Part shown: positions 1 to 7,980 of the stretch, one piece after another | How the letters are laid out: each line of letters begins with the position of its first letter | Position numbering within the stretch: position 1 is the stretch's first letter | From: Cyclobacteriaceae bacterium | GTDB lineage: Bacteria > Bacteroidota > Bacteroidia > Cytophagales > Cyclobacteriaceae | DNA length: 7,980 nucleotides | Direction: 5' to 3' | Assembly: GCA_025455225.1 (NCBI GenBank) | Contig: JALOMY010000127.1 | Coordinates: 1 to 7,980, forward strand | Position numbers and translations under genes: made by a program | Notes under the pieces: generated by a model | Told to the model about the DNA's origin: nothing | What the model saw: the letters and a program-made list of their open reading frames with translations, nothing else | The model's database searches: none

Positions 1-1422
1 ACCCGTCAACACGGATGGTTTGAACAACGACTTACCTAATAACATCCGAACGCATTCCTGTATACCTTCGGTAATGGAAGGATGAGGATGAACACATTCA
101 GCCAGCTCTTCAATCCCTTTATCCATCGAAATTAGCAAGGCTACCGCCTGTATGGCACTTGATGCATGATTTCCCACAACCTTCATACCTAAAATCTTCA
201 TTTGGTCATCGTTGGTTACCAATAATTTTATAAAACCCTGGGTATTTCGCTTAGCAATGGCTCTTGGTATGCACGAATAATCAAGGGTTACCACCCGGTA
301 ATCGATTCCTTTTTCACGGGCATGGGTTTCATTTAATCCAACACCGGCCACTTCGGGATTTAAAAACATAATGGTACTGATGTTTTCGTAAAGAAGTTTC
401 CGGGATGGGTTGCCGAAGATTTTCTCAACAGCATACCTACCTTCCAGTTCGCCAACGTTTACTAATGATATATCTGCCGTTATATCACCGATGGCATAAA
501 TATTTGAAATATTTGTTTGCGTATCATTGTCTTCAATTCCGCGCCTGGAGATGTGAATATCCACATGCTTTTCGTCCCAAAGGTTCTCATAATTCGGTGT
601 TCGACCGACTGCCACAAGCCCTTTCTCTACATTAAAGATTTCCTTGCTTCCGTCATCGTATTCCAGTTCATATTCCACACGTCCGTGATGTATTTCCATA
701 CGGATAAGGCGTGAATTGCGGTGAATGTGAACCCCGTTATTTTCCATATTTCGTTCGATAACCCGAACGATATCATCATCTTCAAATGGAAGAATACGGT
801 CGCCTTTATCAATCAGATGTACTTTTGTTTTGCCAAAGCCGGAGAAAATGGTAGCATATTCACATCCGATTACCCCCGCCCCTACTATGACCATGCTTTC
901 AGGAAAGTCTTCCATATCTTCTATCCCTTCACTGGTCATAATTATTTTCTCGTCAATTGGAATTTCCGGAAGGTGGCGAGGCCTGCTTCCGGTTGCCAGA
1001 ATTATATTTTCTGCATACACCACTTCTTTGGACGCACCTTGTGAAATCTCAACTTCATGCTGACTCAGTAACCGGGCACTACCCGATTTAAAATGAAGTG
1101 CCCTGGACTGACGCAGAAGATCCATGTGCTCTTCCAGCATATGTTTCCTTTCCTTAACTGCCCGTTTCACTTCAGCCTGAATTTCTTTATATGAAATACT
1201 TGGCGATTCAAGGTTGTATCGTTTCAAATTTTTCTGAAAAACCGATGCCTCCCGGGCTAATTCCCACCAGGTTTTAGACGAAAGAGCCCCATTGGTTACC
1301 CCGGCTCCTCCAATATTATTGCGTTCTACGAGAAGTACTTTTTTCTTAAAATCCACAGCGCGCATAGCTGCGGCATAACCGGAAGGTCCTGCACCTATTA
1401 CAACAAGATCAAATTTTTCCAT
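1..1422 (-). CDS. Lipoamide dehydrogenase/SthA-fold FAD-NAD oxidoreductase lacking the redox disulfide (3' end off window)
   Basis: Not closed by a stop in the window: 474 codons are visible from the ATG at 1420-1422, close to the usual 460-475 residues of the family, so only a short C-terminus is missing. Seen: N-terminal FAD Rossmann motif GAGPSG (10-15) with E33, ATGSRP (143-148), second dinucleotide motif GAGVIG (181-186) followed by CEYATIF as in SthA, acidic D205 at the end of the next strand (suggesting NAD rather than NADP), AIGD FAD motif (310-313), and a dimerisation domain ending in H447-P-S-I-T-E452, the His-Glu dyad of lipoamide dehydrogenases. The usual CxxxxC disulfide is absent: the block at 38-51 reads GGAGVTNGALSSKT, with G41 and A46 where the cysteines belong. 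It therefore should not reduce lipoamide by the normal route; NAD(P) transhydrogenase or another flavin role is possible. It lies 59 nt downstream of ctlX on the same strand, perhaps co-transcribed. Fold is certain, substrate unknown. Confidence 0.85.
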   Translation of the reverse strand, partial: MEKFDLVVIGAGPSGYAAAMRAVDFKKKVLLVERNNIGGAGVTNGALSSKTWWELAREASVFQKNLKRYNLESPSISYKEIQAEVKRAVKERKHMLEEHMDLLRQSRALHFKSGSARLLSQHEVEISQGASKEVVYAENIILATGSRPRHLPEIPIDEKIIMTSEGIEDMEDFPESMVIVGAGVIGCEYATIFSGFGKTKVHLIDKGDRILPFEDDDIVRVIERNMENNGVHIHRNSRLIRMEIHHGRVEYELEYDDGSKEIFNVEKGLVAVGRTPNYENLWDEKHVDIHISRRGIEDNDTQTNISNIYAIGDITADISLVNVGELEGRYAVEKIFGNPSRKLLYENISTIMFLNPEVAGVGLNETHAREKGIDYRVVTLDYSCIPRAIAKRNTQGFIKLLVTNDDQMKILGMKVVGNHASSAIQAVALLISMDKGIEELAECVHPHPSITEGIQECVRMLLGKSLFKPSVLTG

Positions 1423-1481
1423 AGACAAATGGTTTCCATACCATTAGGAAAGACAAGATACAACTAAGAATATAATACTGC

Positions 1482-2405
1482 TTACCCGGGAAGGTAATTT
1501 CCTGCCACCATACATCGCACACTGCCTCCTCCATGGCGTTCTATGGTATCAATGGGAATGGGTACCATTTCTGCGTACCGGCTTATGGCATCAATCTGTC
1601 CTGGTAATAGGGAATTAAACGCACGGGATGACAGAAGCACGAGTAGTTCTTCTTTTCGATTCCTCACCTCAATTAAATTTCCAGCAAAAGAAAGCATCTG
1701 CTGATAACTGATTGCAACAACTTTATGTCCGGTTGCTGCGAAACTGCTGAGCAACCTTTCCTGATCATCTTCCGAGTGAATGGCGTCCAGGCAAATCACC
1801 ACAAATCGTGTTCCTACTCCCATAACAACATTGGTATGATAAACCGGCAAGCCTTTTTGGTCTACAGCATTGAAGACCAAAGCGCGGTAATCTAAAATTT
1901 GAGCAACCTTGTGCACCAATTCTTCATTAGTTCGTTCAGAACGTGAAGCATAGATAATTTTATTTACATAATCTAAAACCAGGCTGCCGGTTCCTTCCAG
2001 GTATCTCCCCCTGCTTTCTTCATGCGACAGATCGATTATTTCGGTTACTGCGAAATTCTTTCTGAGGGATTCAATTACATCCACTCTTCGTTCGGCTCTC
2101 CGGTTAAGAGCCATCATGGGATATATTATAATCCGACCATCCGGATGCAACGTAATCCAGTTGTTCGGAAATACGGCATCAGGCTTTTCCACAATCGCGG
2201 TATCATCAAAAACCTGTACATCAATTTCGTGGGCTCCCAATAAGTCCACCATGTTATTCAATTCTTTAATTGCATTCTGCACAACTGATTCAGCACTCGT
2301 GCCTGGTAATTGTTGAAATGGATTGGATGAAAAAGTTTGCTGGTTAAAACCAAACGATGCGGGTCTTACCATCAAAATACGTTGCGGAGCCTGATGAACA
2401 GCCAT
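1482..2405 (-). CDS. ctlX: Citrulline utilization hydrolase CtlX (amidinotransferase/DDAH fold)
   Basis: Predicted cytoplasmic hydrolase of the guanidine-modifying (arginine deiminase/DDAH-like) superfamily. CtlX of Francisella is described as a citrulline ureidase giving ornithine, CO2 and ammonia. Seen, numbered from the ATG at 2405 (307 aa): MVRP near the N-terminus (12-15), FPNNW (79-83), GTGSLVLD (138-145), the catalytic-histidine block HTNVVM (H190), FAGNLIEV (240-247) and the C-terminal nucleophile block GGGSVRCM with C298. This full-length pattern is the typical CtlX architecture, ending a few residues after the cysteine. The frame continues upstream to a TTG at 2418-2420 that would add five residues; I prefer the ATG because the added residues match nothing in the family. 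Same strand as the downstream oxidoreductase; divergent from the PAP2 gene. Function on citrulline is by family, and a related guanidino or ureido substrate is possible. Confidence 0.82.
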   Translation of the reverse strand: MAVHQAPQRILMVRPASFGFNQQTFSSNPFQQLPGTSAESVVQNAIKELNNMVDLLGAHEIDVQVFDDTAIVEKPDAVFPNNWITLHPDGRIIIYPMMALNRRAERRVDVIESLRKNFAVTEIIDLSHEESRGRYLEGTGSLVLDYVNKIIYASRSERTNEELVHKVAQILDYRALVFNAVDQKGLPVYHTNVVMGVGTRFVVICLDAIHSEDDQERLLSSFAATGHKVVAISYQQMLSFAGNLIEVRNRKEELLVLLSSRAFNSLLPGQIDAISRYAEMVPIPIDTIERHGGGSVRCMVAGNYLPG

Positions 2406-2452
2406 GTTACGAAATTCCAACCCATAATTACTTAATTTTACCCATCCTAAAA

Positions 2453-3046
2453 ATGACTATGGATTACATTTCGAATGTTGACACAGAACTCTTCTTTATT
2501 TTAAACGGATTACATACACCGTGGCTTGATCCGGTAATGTTCTACATGTCAATGACTGTTTTTTGGATACCCCTCTTTATATTTCTAATCTACCTGATAA
2601 TTAAATCTTTTGGTAAGACCAGCTGGATACCCTTGATCTGTATTGCAGTTTGCATTGTATGCACCGATCAGATTACCAGTGGTATTATGAAGCCCGCATT
2701 CGCACGGCTACGCCCGACTCATGAACCCCTGCTTAAGGAAAGAATACATACGGTTAATGGCTACAGAGGAGGGCGGTTTGGATTTGCCTCAAGCCACGCA
2801 GCGAATACATTCGGTGTAGCCACATTTCTTTTTCTTCTTCTTCGCAACCGGTACCGATGGATCAGCCTGCTCTTTATATGGGCATTAGTAATGAGTTATA
2901 CCCGAATTTACCTGGGTGTTCATTATCCGGGAGACATTCTGGTAGGAACCGCTATCGGAATTCTTTGCGGATGGTTAGTATTCAGTCTAACTAAGTACCT
3001 GTTAAAAAAGAACAAGGTACAAGTACGGCTAAATGCGGATCAATAA
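2453..3046 (+). CDS. PAP2-family membrane phosphatase (undecaprenyl-diphosphatase-like)
   Basis: Integral membrane acid phosphatase of the PAP2 superfamily, 197 aa, likely acting on a lipid pyrophosphate or phosphate at the outer face of the inner membrane. All three signature blocks are present: K80-x6-R87-P88, then F-A-S113-S114-H115 (the PSGH block, with the general-acid histidine kept although P and G are replaced), and R151-x5-H157-x3-D161 with the nucleophilic histidine. Hydrophobic segments lie roughly at 34-53, 57-78, 115-131, 135-155 and 161-182. The N-terminal D-T-E-L-F-x-x-L-N-G-L-H pattern (10-21) is typical of Bacteroidota PAP2 proteins. The frame is open back to 2357, inside ctlX on the other strand, but the family-like sequence starts near the ATGs at 2453 and 2459; I chose 2453. 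A TAATTTTA box at 2433-2440 resembles the -7 promoter element but has no -33 partner. Substrate is inferred (C55-PP recycling or lipid A/phospholipid dephosphorylation). Confidence 0.85.
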   Translation: MTMDYISNVDTELFFILNGLHTPWLDPVMFYMSMTVFWIPLFIFLIYLIIKSFGKTSWIPLICIAVCIVCTDQITSGIMKPAFARLRPTHEPLLKERIHTVNGYRGGRFGFASSHAANTFGVATFLFLLLRNRYRWISLLFIWALVMSYTRIYLGVHYPGDILVGTAIGILCGWLVFSLTKYLLKKNKVQVRLNADQ

Positions 3047-3053
3047 TGATCCG
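3036..3053. terminator. Perfect 7-bp hairpin over the PAP2 stop codon
   Basis: CGGATCA (3036-3042), loop ATAA, TGATCCG (3047-3053). The PAP2 stop codon TAA (3044-3046) sits in the loop. The hairpin reads the same on both strands and lies between two convergent genes, so it could end transcription in both directions, but no clear T-run follows on either strand. Weak as an intrinsic terminator. Confidence 0.25.
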
Positions 3054-3088
3054 ATTATGAGCATATTAATTACAATTATTCAGTAAGA

Positions 3089-3787
3089 TTAATTACCGCG
3101 TACCTCGGCTCCAAAATTTTTAGTGGTATGACGCACGCTCGGGTCACCCGTGTAATTAACAATAGCACCAAATCCGGCATTGATCTCGATTTCATCAGTT
3201 GCGCGAACATCGACTTCTGCACCCATGCTGGCGCTTACATAAACCAATTTACTTTCGAGATGCGATGCCTTTAACACTCCCCCCATGTTGGCTTTAATAT
3301 CTAACGTTTCCGACTTGCCTTCTACATCCATTATACCTCCCATGGTAACTTTTGTAATCAGATTCTTAGCAAGAACATCCATCCGCATTTCCGCACCCAT
3401 GCTGGATTGCAAGGCAAGATTTCTGCTTTTCAAAACATCAACGGTATACACTTCTGCACCGGCCTGGGCTTTAATATCTGTTAATTCGGTATAGTATACC
3501 GTAACCTTTACATAACGACTGCGGGGATAATCCGAAGTCCATTCGTTCATATAATGCTTATTGCGAAGCTTAAGCTGAAGCTCACCCCGGCTAACTTCGC
3601 TTATGATATTATCACGGTCGAATCCCCTGTAATCCATCACTACTTCATTTTTATCTGCCTTGATTAATTCAACCTCGAAGGGTCCGAAAACATCGATCTT
3701 ATCAAAGGAATCAAATTTTTCAACGGATTTCTGTGAATATCCTAACGTGCTGATTATAAGGGAAATAACAAAAAATAAGTGTTTCAT
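3089..3787 (-). CDS. Exported GIN-domain (DUF2807) protein with seven beta-solenoid-like rungs
   Basis: 232 aa. An N-terminal Sec signal peptide (K2, hydrophobic 4-16, likely cut after Y17-S18 or Q19) sends it to the periplasm or surface. The body resembles the 'head GIN domain'/DUF2807 family, common and mostly uncharacterised in Bacteroidota: an opening D-x-F-G-P-F-E-V-E-L strand (32-41), then a stack of short beta rungs. From residue 107 a repeat of the form (S/N/T)-(M/F)-G-(A/G)-(E/I/V) recurs with its glycine at 110, 131, 150, 169, 189, 207 and 226, a period of 18-21 residues, as expected of a right-handed beta solenoid or prism. No catalytic motif is visible. The gene is 72 nt downstream of ribE but has a candidate ECF-type promoter and a possible ribE terminator in front, so it is probably its own unit. 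Function unknown; a cell-surface or stress role is inference only. Confidence 0.75.
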   Translation of the reverse strand: MKHLFFVISLIISTLGYSQKSVEKFDSFDKIDVFGPFEVELIKADKNEVVMDYRGFDRDNIISEVSRGELQLKLRNKHYMNEWTSDYPRSRYVKVTVYYTELTDIKAQAGAEVYTVDVLKSRNLALQSSMGAEMRMDVLAKNLITKVTMGGIMDVEGKSETLDIKANMGGVLKASHLESKLVYVSASMGAEVDVRATDEIEINAGFGAIVNYTGDPSVRHTTKNFGAEVRGN

Positions 3788-3807
3788 AATTCAGGAATTT
3801 TACTTCA

Positions 3808-3835
3808 TAGACGCACACTGTATGGTAAACGTTGC
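3808..3835 (-). promoter_or_regulatory. Candidate ECF-sigma-type promoter for the GIN-domain gene
   Basis: On the minus strand GCAAC (complement of 3831-3835) is followed by 17 nt and then CGTCTA (complement of 3808-3813). An AAC-containing -35 and a CGTC -10 at 16-17 nt spacing are the general form of ECF sigma promoters. It would start transcription about 15 nt before the ATG at 3787. Seen directly as a motif pair; the assignment is inference and the sigma factor is not in this window. Confidence 0.4.
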
Positions 3836-3843
3836 GTAACCCG

Positions 3844-3869
3844 AAAAAATTTTCAGATCCTATTTCTGA
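3844..3869 (-). terminator. Weak intrinsic terminator after ribE
   Basis: On the minus strand TCAGA (3869-3865), a 7-nt loop holding the ribE stop, and TCTGA (3857-3853) form a 5-bp stem, followed by AAA and then six T (3849-3844). The stem is short and AT-rich, so termination is probably partial. It would separate ribE from the GIN-domain gene. Confidence 0.3.
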
Positions 3870-4450
3870 GCCTCTAACAAGCGTTTAATGTATTTGCCCA
3901 AAATATCAAATTCAAGATTTACCCGGTCTCTGGCCTTAAGGGTTCCAAATGTTGTATTTTCAAACGTGTAAGGAATAATAGTAACCCGGAAACTGCCAGT
4001 TACCGAGTTAAAACACGTGAGGCTTACTCCATCAATTGCAACAGAACCCTTTTCAACGGTAATGTTTCCACCGGATGGATCGTATTCAAAATCAAATAAC
4101 CAACTTCCCTCCACTTCCTGTACCCGGGTGCATAAGCCAACCTGGTCGACATGCCCCTGAACGATATGTCCATCAAACCTGCCATTGGCTGGCATACTCC
4201 GTTCGAGGTTTACAACACTTCCTTCCTTCCAGTCACCCAGGTTTGATTTCTTTAGGGTTTCATCAACGGCTGTGACCCAGTGGCCCTGGTCGGTAATTTT
4301 CGTTACCGTAAGGCATACACCATTATGAGCAAGGCTTTGATCAACTTTCAATTCATTGCTGATGGGACTGGCTATCAGGAAATGCCGGTTCGATTGATCC
4401 TGCACAATGCGAACCACCTTTCCTTTCGACTCAACGATTCCGGTAAACAT
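3860..4450 (-). CDS. ribE: Riboflavin synthase, alpha subunit
   Basis: Cytosolic enzyme of the last step of riboflavin synthesis: it dismutates two 6,7-dimethyl-8-ribityllumazine into riboflavin and the pyrimidinedione that goes back to lumazine synthase. The 196 aa contain two tandem lumazine-binding barrels, about 1-97 and 98-187, and a short C-terminal trimerisation helix. Seen: invariant MFTGIVE start (1-7), GVCLTV (44-49) echoed by GVSLT in the second barrel (141-145), NLERSM (81-86), GRFDGHIVQGHVD at the barrel junction (90-102), IPYT (159-162) and NLEFDILGKY (178-187). Length is slightly below that of well-known members (about 210). The MFTGI start fixes the initiation codon, 3 nt after the stop of the amidohydrolase gene, so the two are co-transcribed and probably translationally coupled. 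No FMN riboswitch fits in that gap. Other rib genes are not in the window. Confidence 0.97.
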   Translation of the reverse strand: MFTGIVESKGKVVRIVQDQSNRHFLIASPISNELKVDQSLAHNGVCLTVTKITDQGHWVTAVDETLKKSNLGDWKEGSVVNLERSMPANGRFDGHIVQGHVDQVGLCTRVQEVEGSWLFDFEYDPSGGNITVEKGSVAIDGVSLTCFNSVTGSFRVTIIPYTFENTTFGTLKARDRVNLEFDILGKYIKRLLEAQK

Positions 4451-7400
4451 GATCTACTTCGATTTACTTTCCAGTTTCTGAACAGCTTCCCGCTGATCGG
4501 GCCTTACCGTTGGATATTGAATACCTAATTGTTCGAGATAGGTTTTGTATTTGGCCGGGTTGTAATAAAGTGGTTTTAACTTTGGCTTATAATCTTCCAT
4601 AATTTTCTGGTTGAGATAAATAGCCGGGTTATCCTTCTCACCTACCAAGGGAGTATATTGAATGTCTTTGGTTTGCTCAGTTCGGTAATATTCCCATGCA
4701 TTGGCAATGATCTCCGGTTTCAATAACAAATCAAGTAATGTCATGGCCTCGGCTTTGGCTCCGTAGATAATACCTTTATGGGCAATGGGTGTTGCCATTG
4801 AAATAGCATTACTCCAATGATGCCCGGGAAGTCCAGGAATATTGGATGGATACCGCAATACAATGGTTGGCAAAGACCAGCTGATATCAGCGATATCATC
4901 AGACCCACCGCCCATCGCCATTAACTGCCGACCCATAACATTAATTGTTCCTGTTGGGCTCGGAAGTCCCAGGGTATCCAGCTTAACTGCAAGGCCCTCA
5001 ACCTTCGGAGCTTTCATCTCCAATTGAACTGCTTTTGCCAGTAACTGGTCTTCAGCTGACCAGGTTGGTAATCCCACTTGCCTGATGTTGTTATACATCG
5101 TTTCAGCCAGCGGTTTGTTAAAATGCCCTGGCCAGGCCGATCCCAGGATTTCATAACTGAATTTGGTATCCGTCATCAAGGCAGCACCTTCTGCAATCTT
5201 CACACCGGTATCAAACAGCTTTTTGATGTCCGGATAAGTTCGTTCCCGAAAATAATACCACACAGATGCCTTTGACGGCACTACATTAGGCTGATCGCCT
5301 CCATCCGAAATTACATAGTGAGAGCGTTGCGTAAGTTCAAGGTGTTCCCTTCTGTAATTCCACCCGATGTTCATTAGTTCTACGGCATCCAGCGCACTCC
5401 TTCCACGCCATGGTGCACCTGCAGCATGGGCGGCTGATCCTTCAAAAGTAAAACGAACGGAAACAAGACCGTTCATACCTGAATCGCCATACGATACACC
5501 CAGGTTATTACCTACATGAGTAAAGATGCATGCATCAACATCTTTAAAATAACCGGCCCGCACATAATAAGCTTTTGTGCCAACCAGTTCCTCAGCAATT
5601 CCAGGCCAGAGCATGAGTGTTCCTGAAATTTTCTCCCGCTCCATTATCTTCTTTAAGGCCAGGGCAGCAACAATATTTACGGCTTGTCCGGAATTATGTC
5701 CTTCTCCATGTCCCGGAGCACCTTCTACCAACGGGTCGTGATAAGCAACCCCAGGTTTTTGAGAAGCTTTAGGTATACAATCTACATCTGAACCTAAAGC
5801 AATAACAGGTTTACCGGAACCCCAGGTTGCAATCCAGGCAGTTGGCACCCCGGCAATGCCGCGTTGCACTTTAAATCCGTTTTTCTCCAGGAGATTGGTC
5901 AGGTACGTGAAGGTTTCAAATTCCTGGAAACCGAGTTCGGAAAAACTAAAAAGCATGTCATTAATCTGCTGACCCAGCAAAGCATTTTTCTCAACCTCAT
6001 TAACAATTTCGGTCTTAAGCTTTTCAAGCTTTTGTATTTCGGATTGTGAATAAACACCAAACGAAACCAGCAATACGGATAGAGTAAATATATATTTCAT
6101 AGGCAGGAAAAATTTCGATCGGTGGGAAAGATAGGGATTTCTAAAGGCAGGTCCACACCTAAATTGTTCAATGGAATACGGTCTATTTAAGCCAATAAGG
6201 CTATTAATTAAATATTTTGGTTTATTTTATAAACTACTTTATATTTAAAACGTAGAAGGAACTATGAACCGAACTTACACTCCAAGTAACCATTCAACCG
6301 AAATGCGATTAACGTATTTCGGGGCTGCTCCACACACCCTGGTTACGTCCCTGATTTGGTTTTTAGCCGGACTTTCAGGAGAACTTCACTCGCCTGTTAT
6401 GGGCATAACAGTTTTGATTGTTGGTGGTATGTTTATTTTTCCGGCAGGAGAACTCATCCGGAGAGTGATGTTCGTTCACACCTATATCCGTGAAGGGAAC
6501 CGTCTGCCCCAGTTCTTCATGTTGCTTGCTTTTACCGTACCGATGAGTTATCCACTGATCTACCTGATTGTGAAGCAGGATATTAACCTTTTCTTTCCCT
6601 CATTCATGATTGTAATCGGGGCTCATTACCTGCCTTTTGTTTTTGGTTATGACATGAAGTCATTCGGGGTACTTTCCCTGGTGATGGTTACCCTGGGAAC
6701 TTACTTCAGCTTATCAAAACCAATGGTGTTTTCGACTCCGGCCTATATCACCTCATGTATCTTATTGGTATTCGCTGTACTTCATTATGTCAAGATTAAA
6801 AAAGAATTAAAATGAATAACGAATCAGAATCTTTAACACCTCAGCAAAGTCTGGATGTGATCAGCGCCATGATCAACCAGGCGCAGGGTAAAATGAAAAA
6901 AAACAGCTTTTATTTTTTACTCTGGGGTTGGGCTATTGCCCTGGCTTACTTCGGCATGTATGCCATCATGAAATTTACACATTATCCACACCCCTACCTG
7001 GTTTGGATAATCACCCTGCCAACCTGGATTATTACTATGATCTATGGGAGCCGGCAAAATAAACAAGCCCAGGTTTTTACACACCTGGATAAAACCAACA
7101 TGTGGTTATGGATTTCTTTTGGAATTACCATACTACCGATTGTGGTGTTTATGTATAAAATAAATTACAACCTCAGTCCGGTGATATTGATTATTACGGC
7201 AGTCCCAACGTTTCTTACCGGCATCATGCTCCGGTTCAAGCCATTGCTTTTCGGAGGTATCAACTTTTGGTTATGCGGAATTATCGCCTTCATGGTTGAT
7301 TACCAGACTCAATACCTGGTGGGTGGAATTGCTATTATTTTCGGATATCTGATTCCGGGTTATCTTTTAAAACGGATTCACGAGAAGTAAAATGTTGAAG

Positions 7401-7980
7401 GACCTTGATCCCTTGCTTCATTCCCAGTTACGGTTGGGAATTATGTCGATCCTGATGAGTGTTGAATCTGCCGAGTTTACTTATCTGAAAGAAAAGACCA
7501 ATGCTACGGCTGGTAATTTGAGTGTGCAACTCGACAAACTTTCGGAAGCAGGATACATCAGTATTGAGAAGTCCTTTCGCGGAAAAAAACCATTAACCAC
7601 ATGTAAAATTACGCGTACCGGGCTGAAAGCCTTTGAAGATTATGTTAACGCTTTAAAATTCTATATAAATCCTTAACCTCAACAAGTAGCATTATGAAAA
7701 ACATAATTTTAATTCTAATTGCCTTCGCTGGTGTTTACCTGGGTGATGGCATGGCCCAGGGAACAGCCCCGGAAACCCTGAAAAAACAAATGAATTTATG
7801 TCCGGCCGATGGAAAGGAGAAGCTTCTATCCGGCAACGCGATGGAAGCACCTTGATTCTCAATCAGGAAGAAATTATTCAATTCAAGCTTGATGATACGG
7901 TTTTAATGATTGAAGGTATAGGCCGAACCACAACAGATAATCAAATTGCTTTTAATGCCCTGGCATTGATCTCCTATGAT

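Overview
The window looks like chromosomal DNA from a Bacteroidota bacterium, probably of the Cytophagia/Flavobacteriia type. The grounds are moderately AT-rich sequence, few Shine-Dalgarno sites, signal peptides ending in (S/A)-Q, TAnnTTTG-like promoter boxes, and family content (GIN-domain/DUF2807 protein, CtlX, a short HTH_34-like winged-helix protein beside a small membrane protein). No RNA gene, CRISPR array, insertion sequence or phage gene was seen. The content is mostly metabolic and envelope genes; I see no defence island or other clearly new multi-gene system.

Left part (1-2405, minus strand): an FAD/NAD-dependent oxidoreductase of the lipoamide dehydrogenase/SthA fold runs off the left edge. 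Both cysteines of its redox-active disulfide are replaced. Upstream of it, same strand, lies ctlX, a citrulline hydrolase of the amidinotransferase/DDAH fold. A PAP2 phosphatase (2453-3046, plus) diverges from ctlX across only 47 bp.

Middle part (3089-6100, minus strand): a secreted M20-type amidohydrolase and riboflavin synthase (ribE) are 3 nt apart and surely co-transcribed. A weak terminator follows ribE. Next is an exported GIN-domain protein with an apparent ECF-sigma-type promoter of its own (GCAAC-N17-CGTC). It converges on the PAP2 gene across a short gap holding a perfect 7-bp hairpin.

Right part (6264-7980, plus strand): a tight cluster of a DUF7010-like six-helix membrane protein, a second six-helix membrane protein (4-nt ATGA overlap), a short winged-helix regulator (1-nt gap), and an exported small protein (17-nt gap) that leaves the window. 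The last gene is broken by a one-base frameshift at an A6 run. The 163-bp divergent gap before this cluster holds candidate promoters for both directions. The cluster reads as a small self-regulated membrane module of unknown function and is the least explained part of the window.
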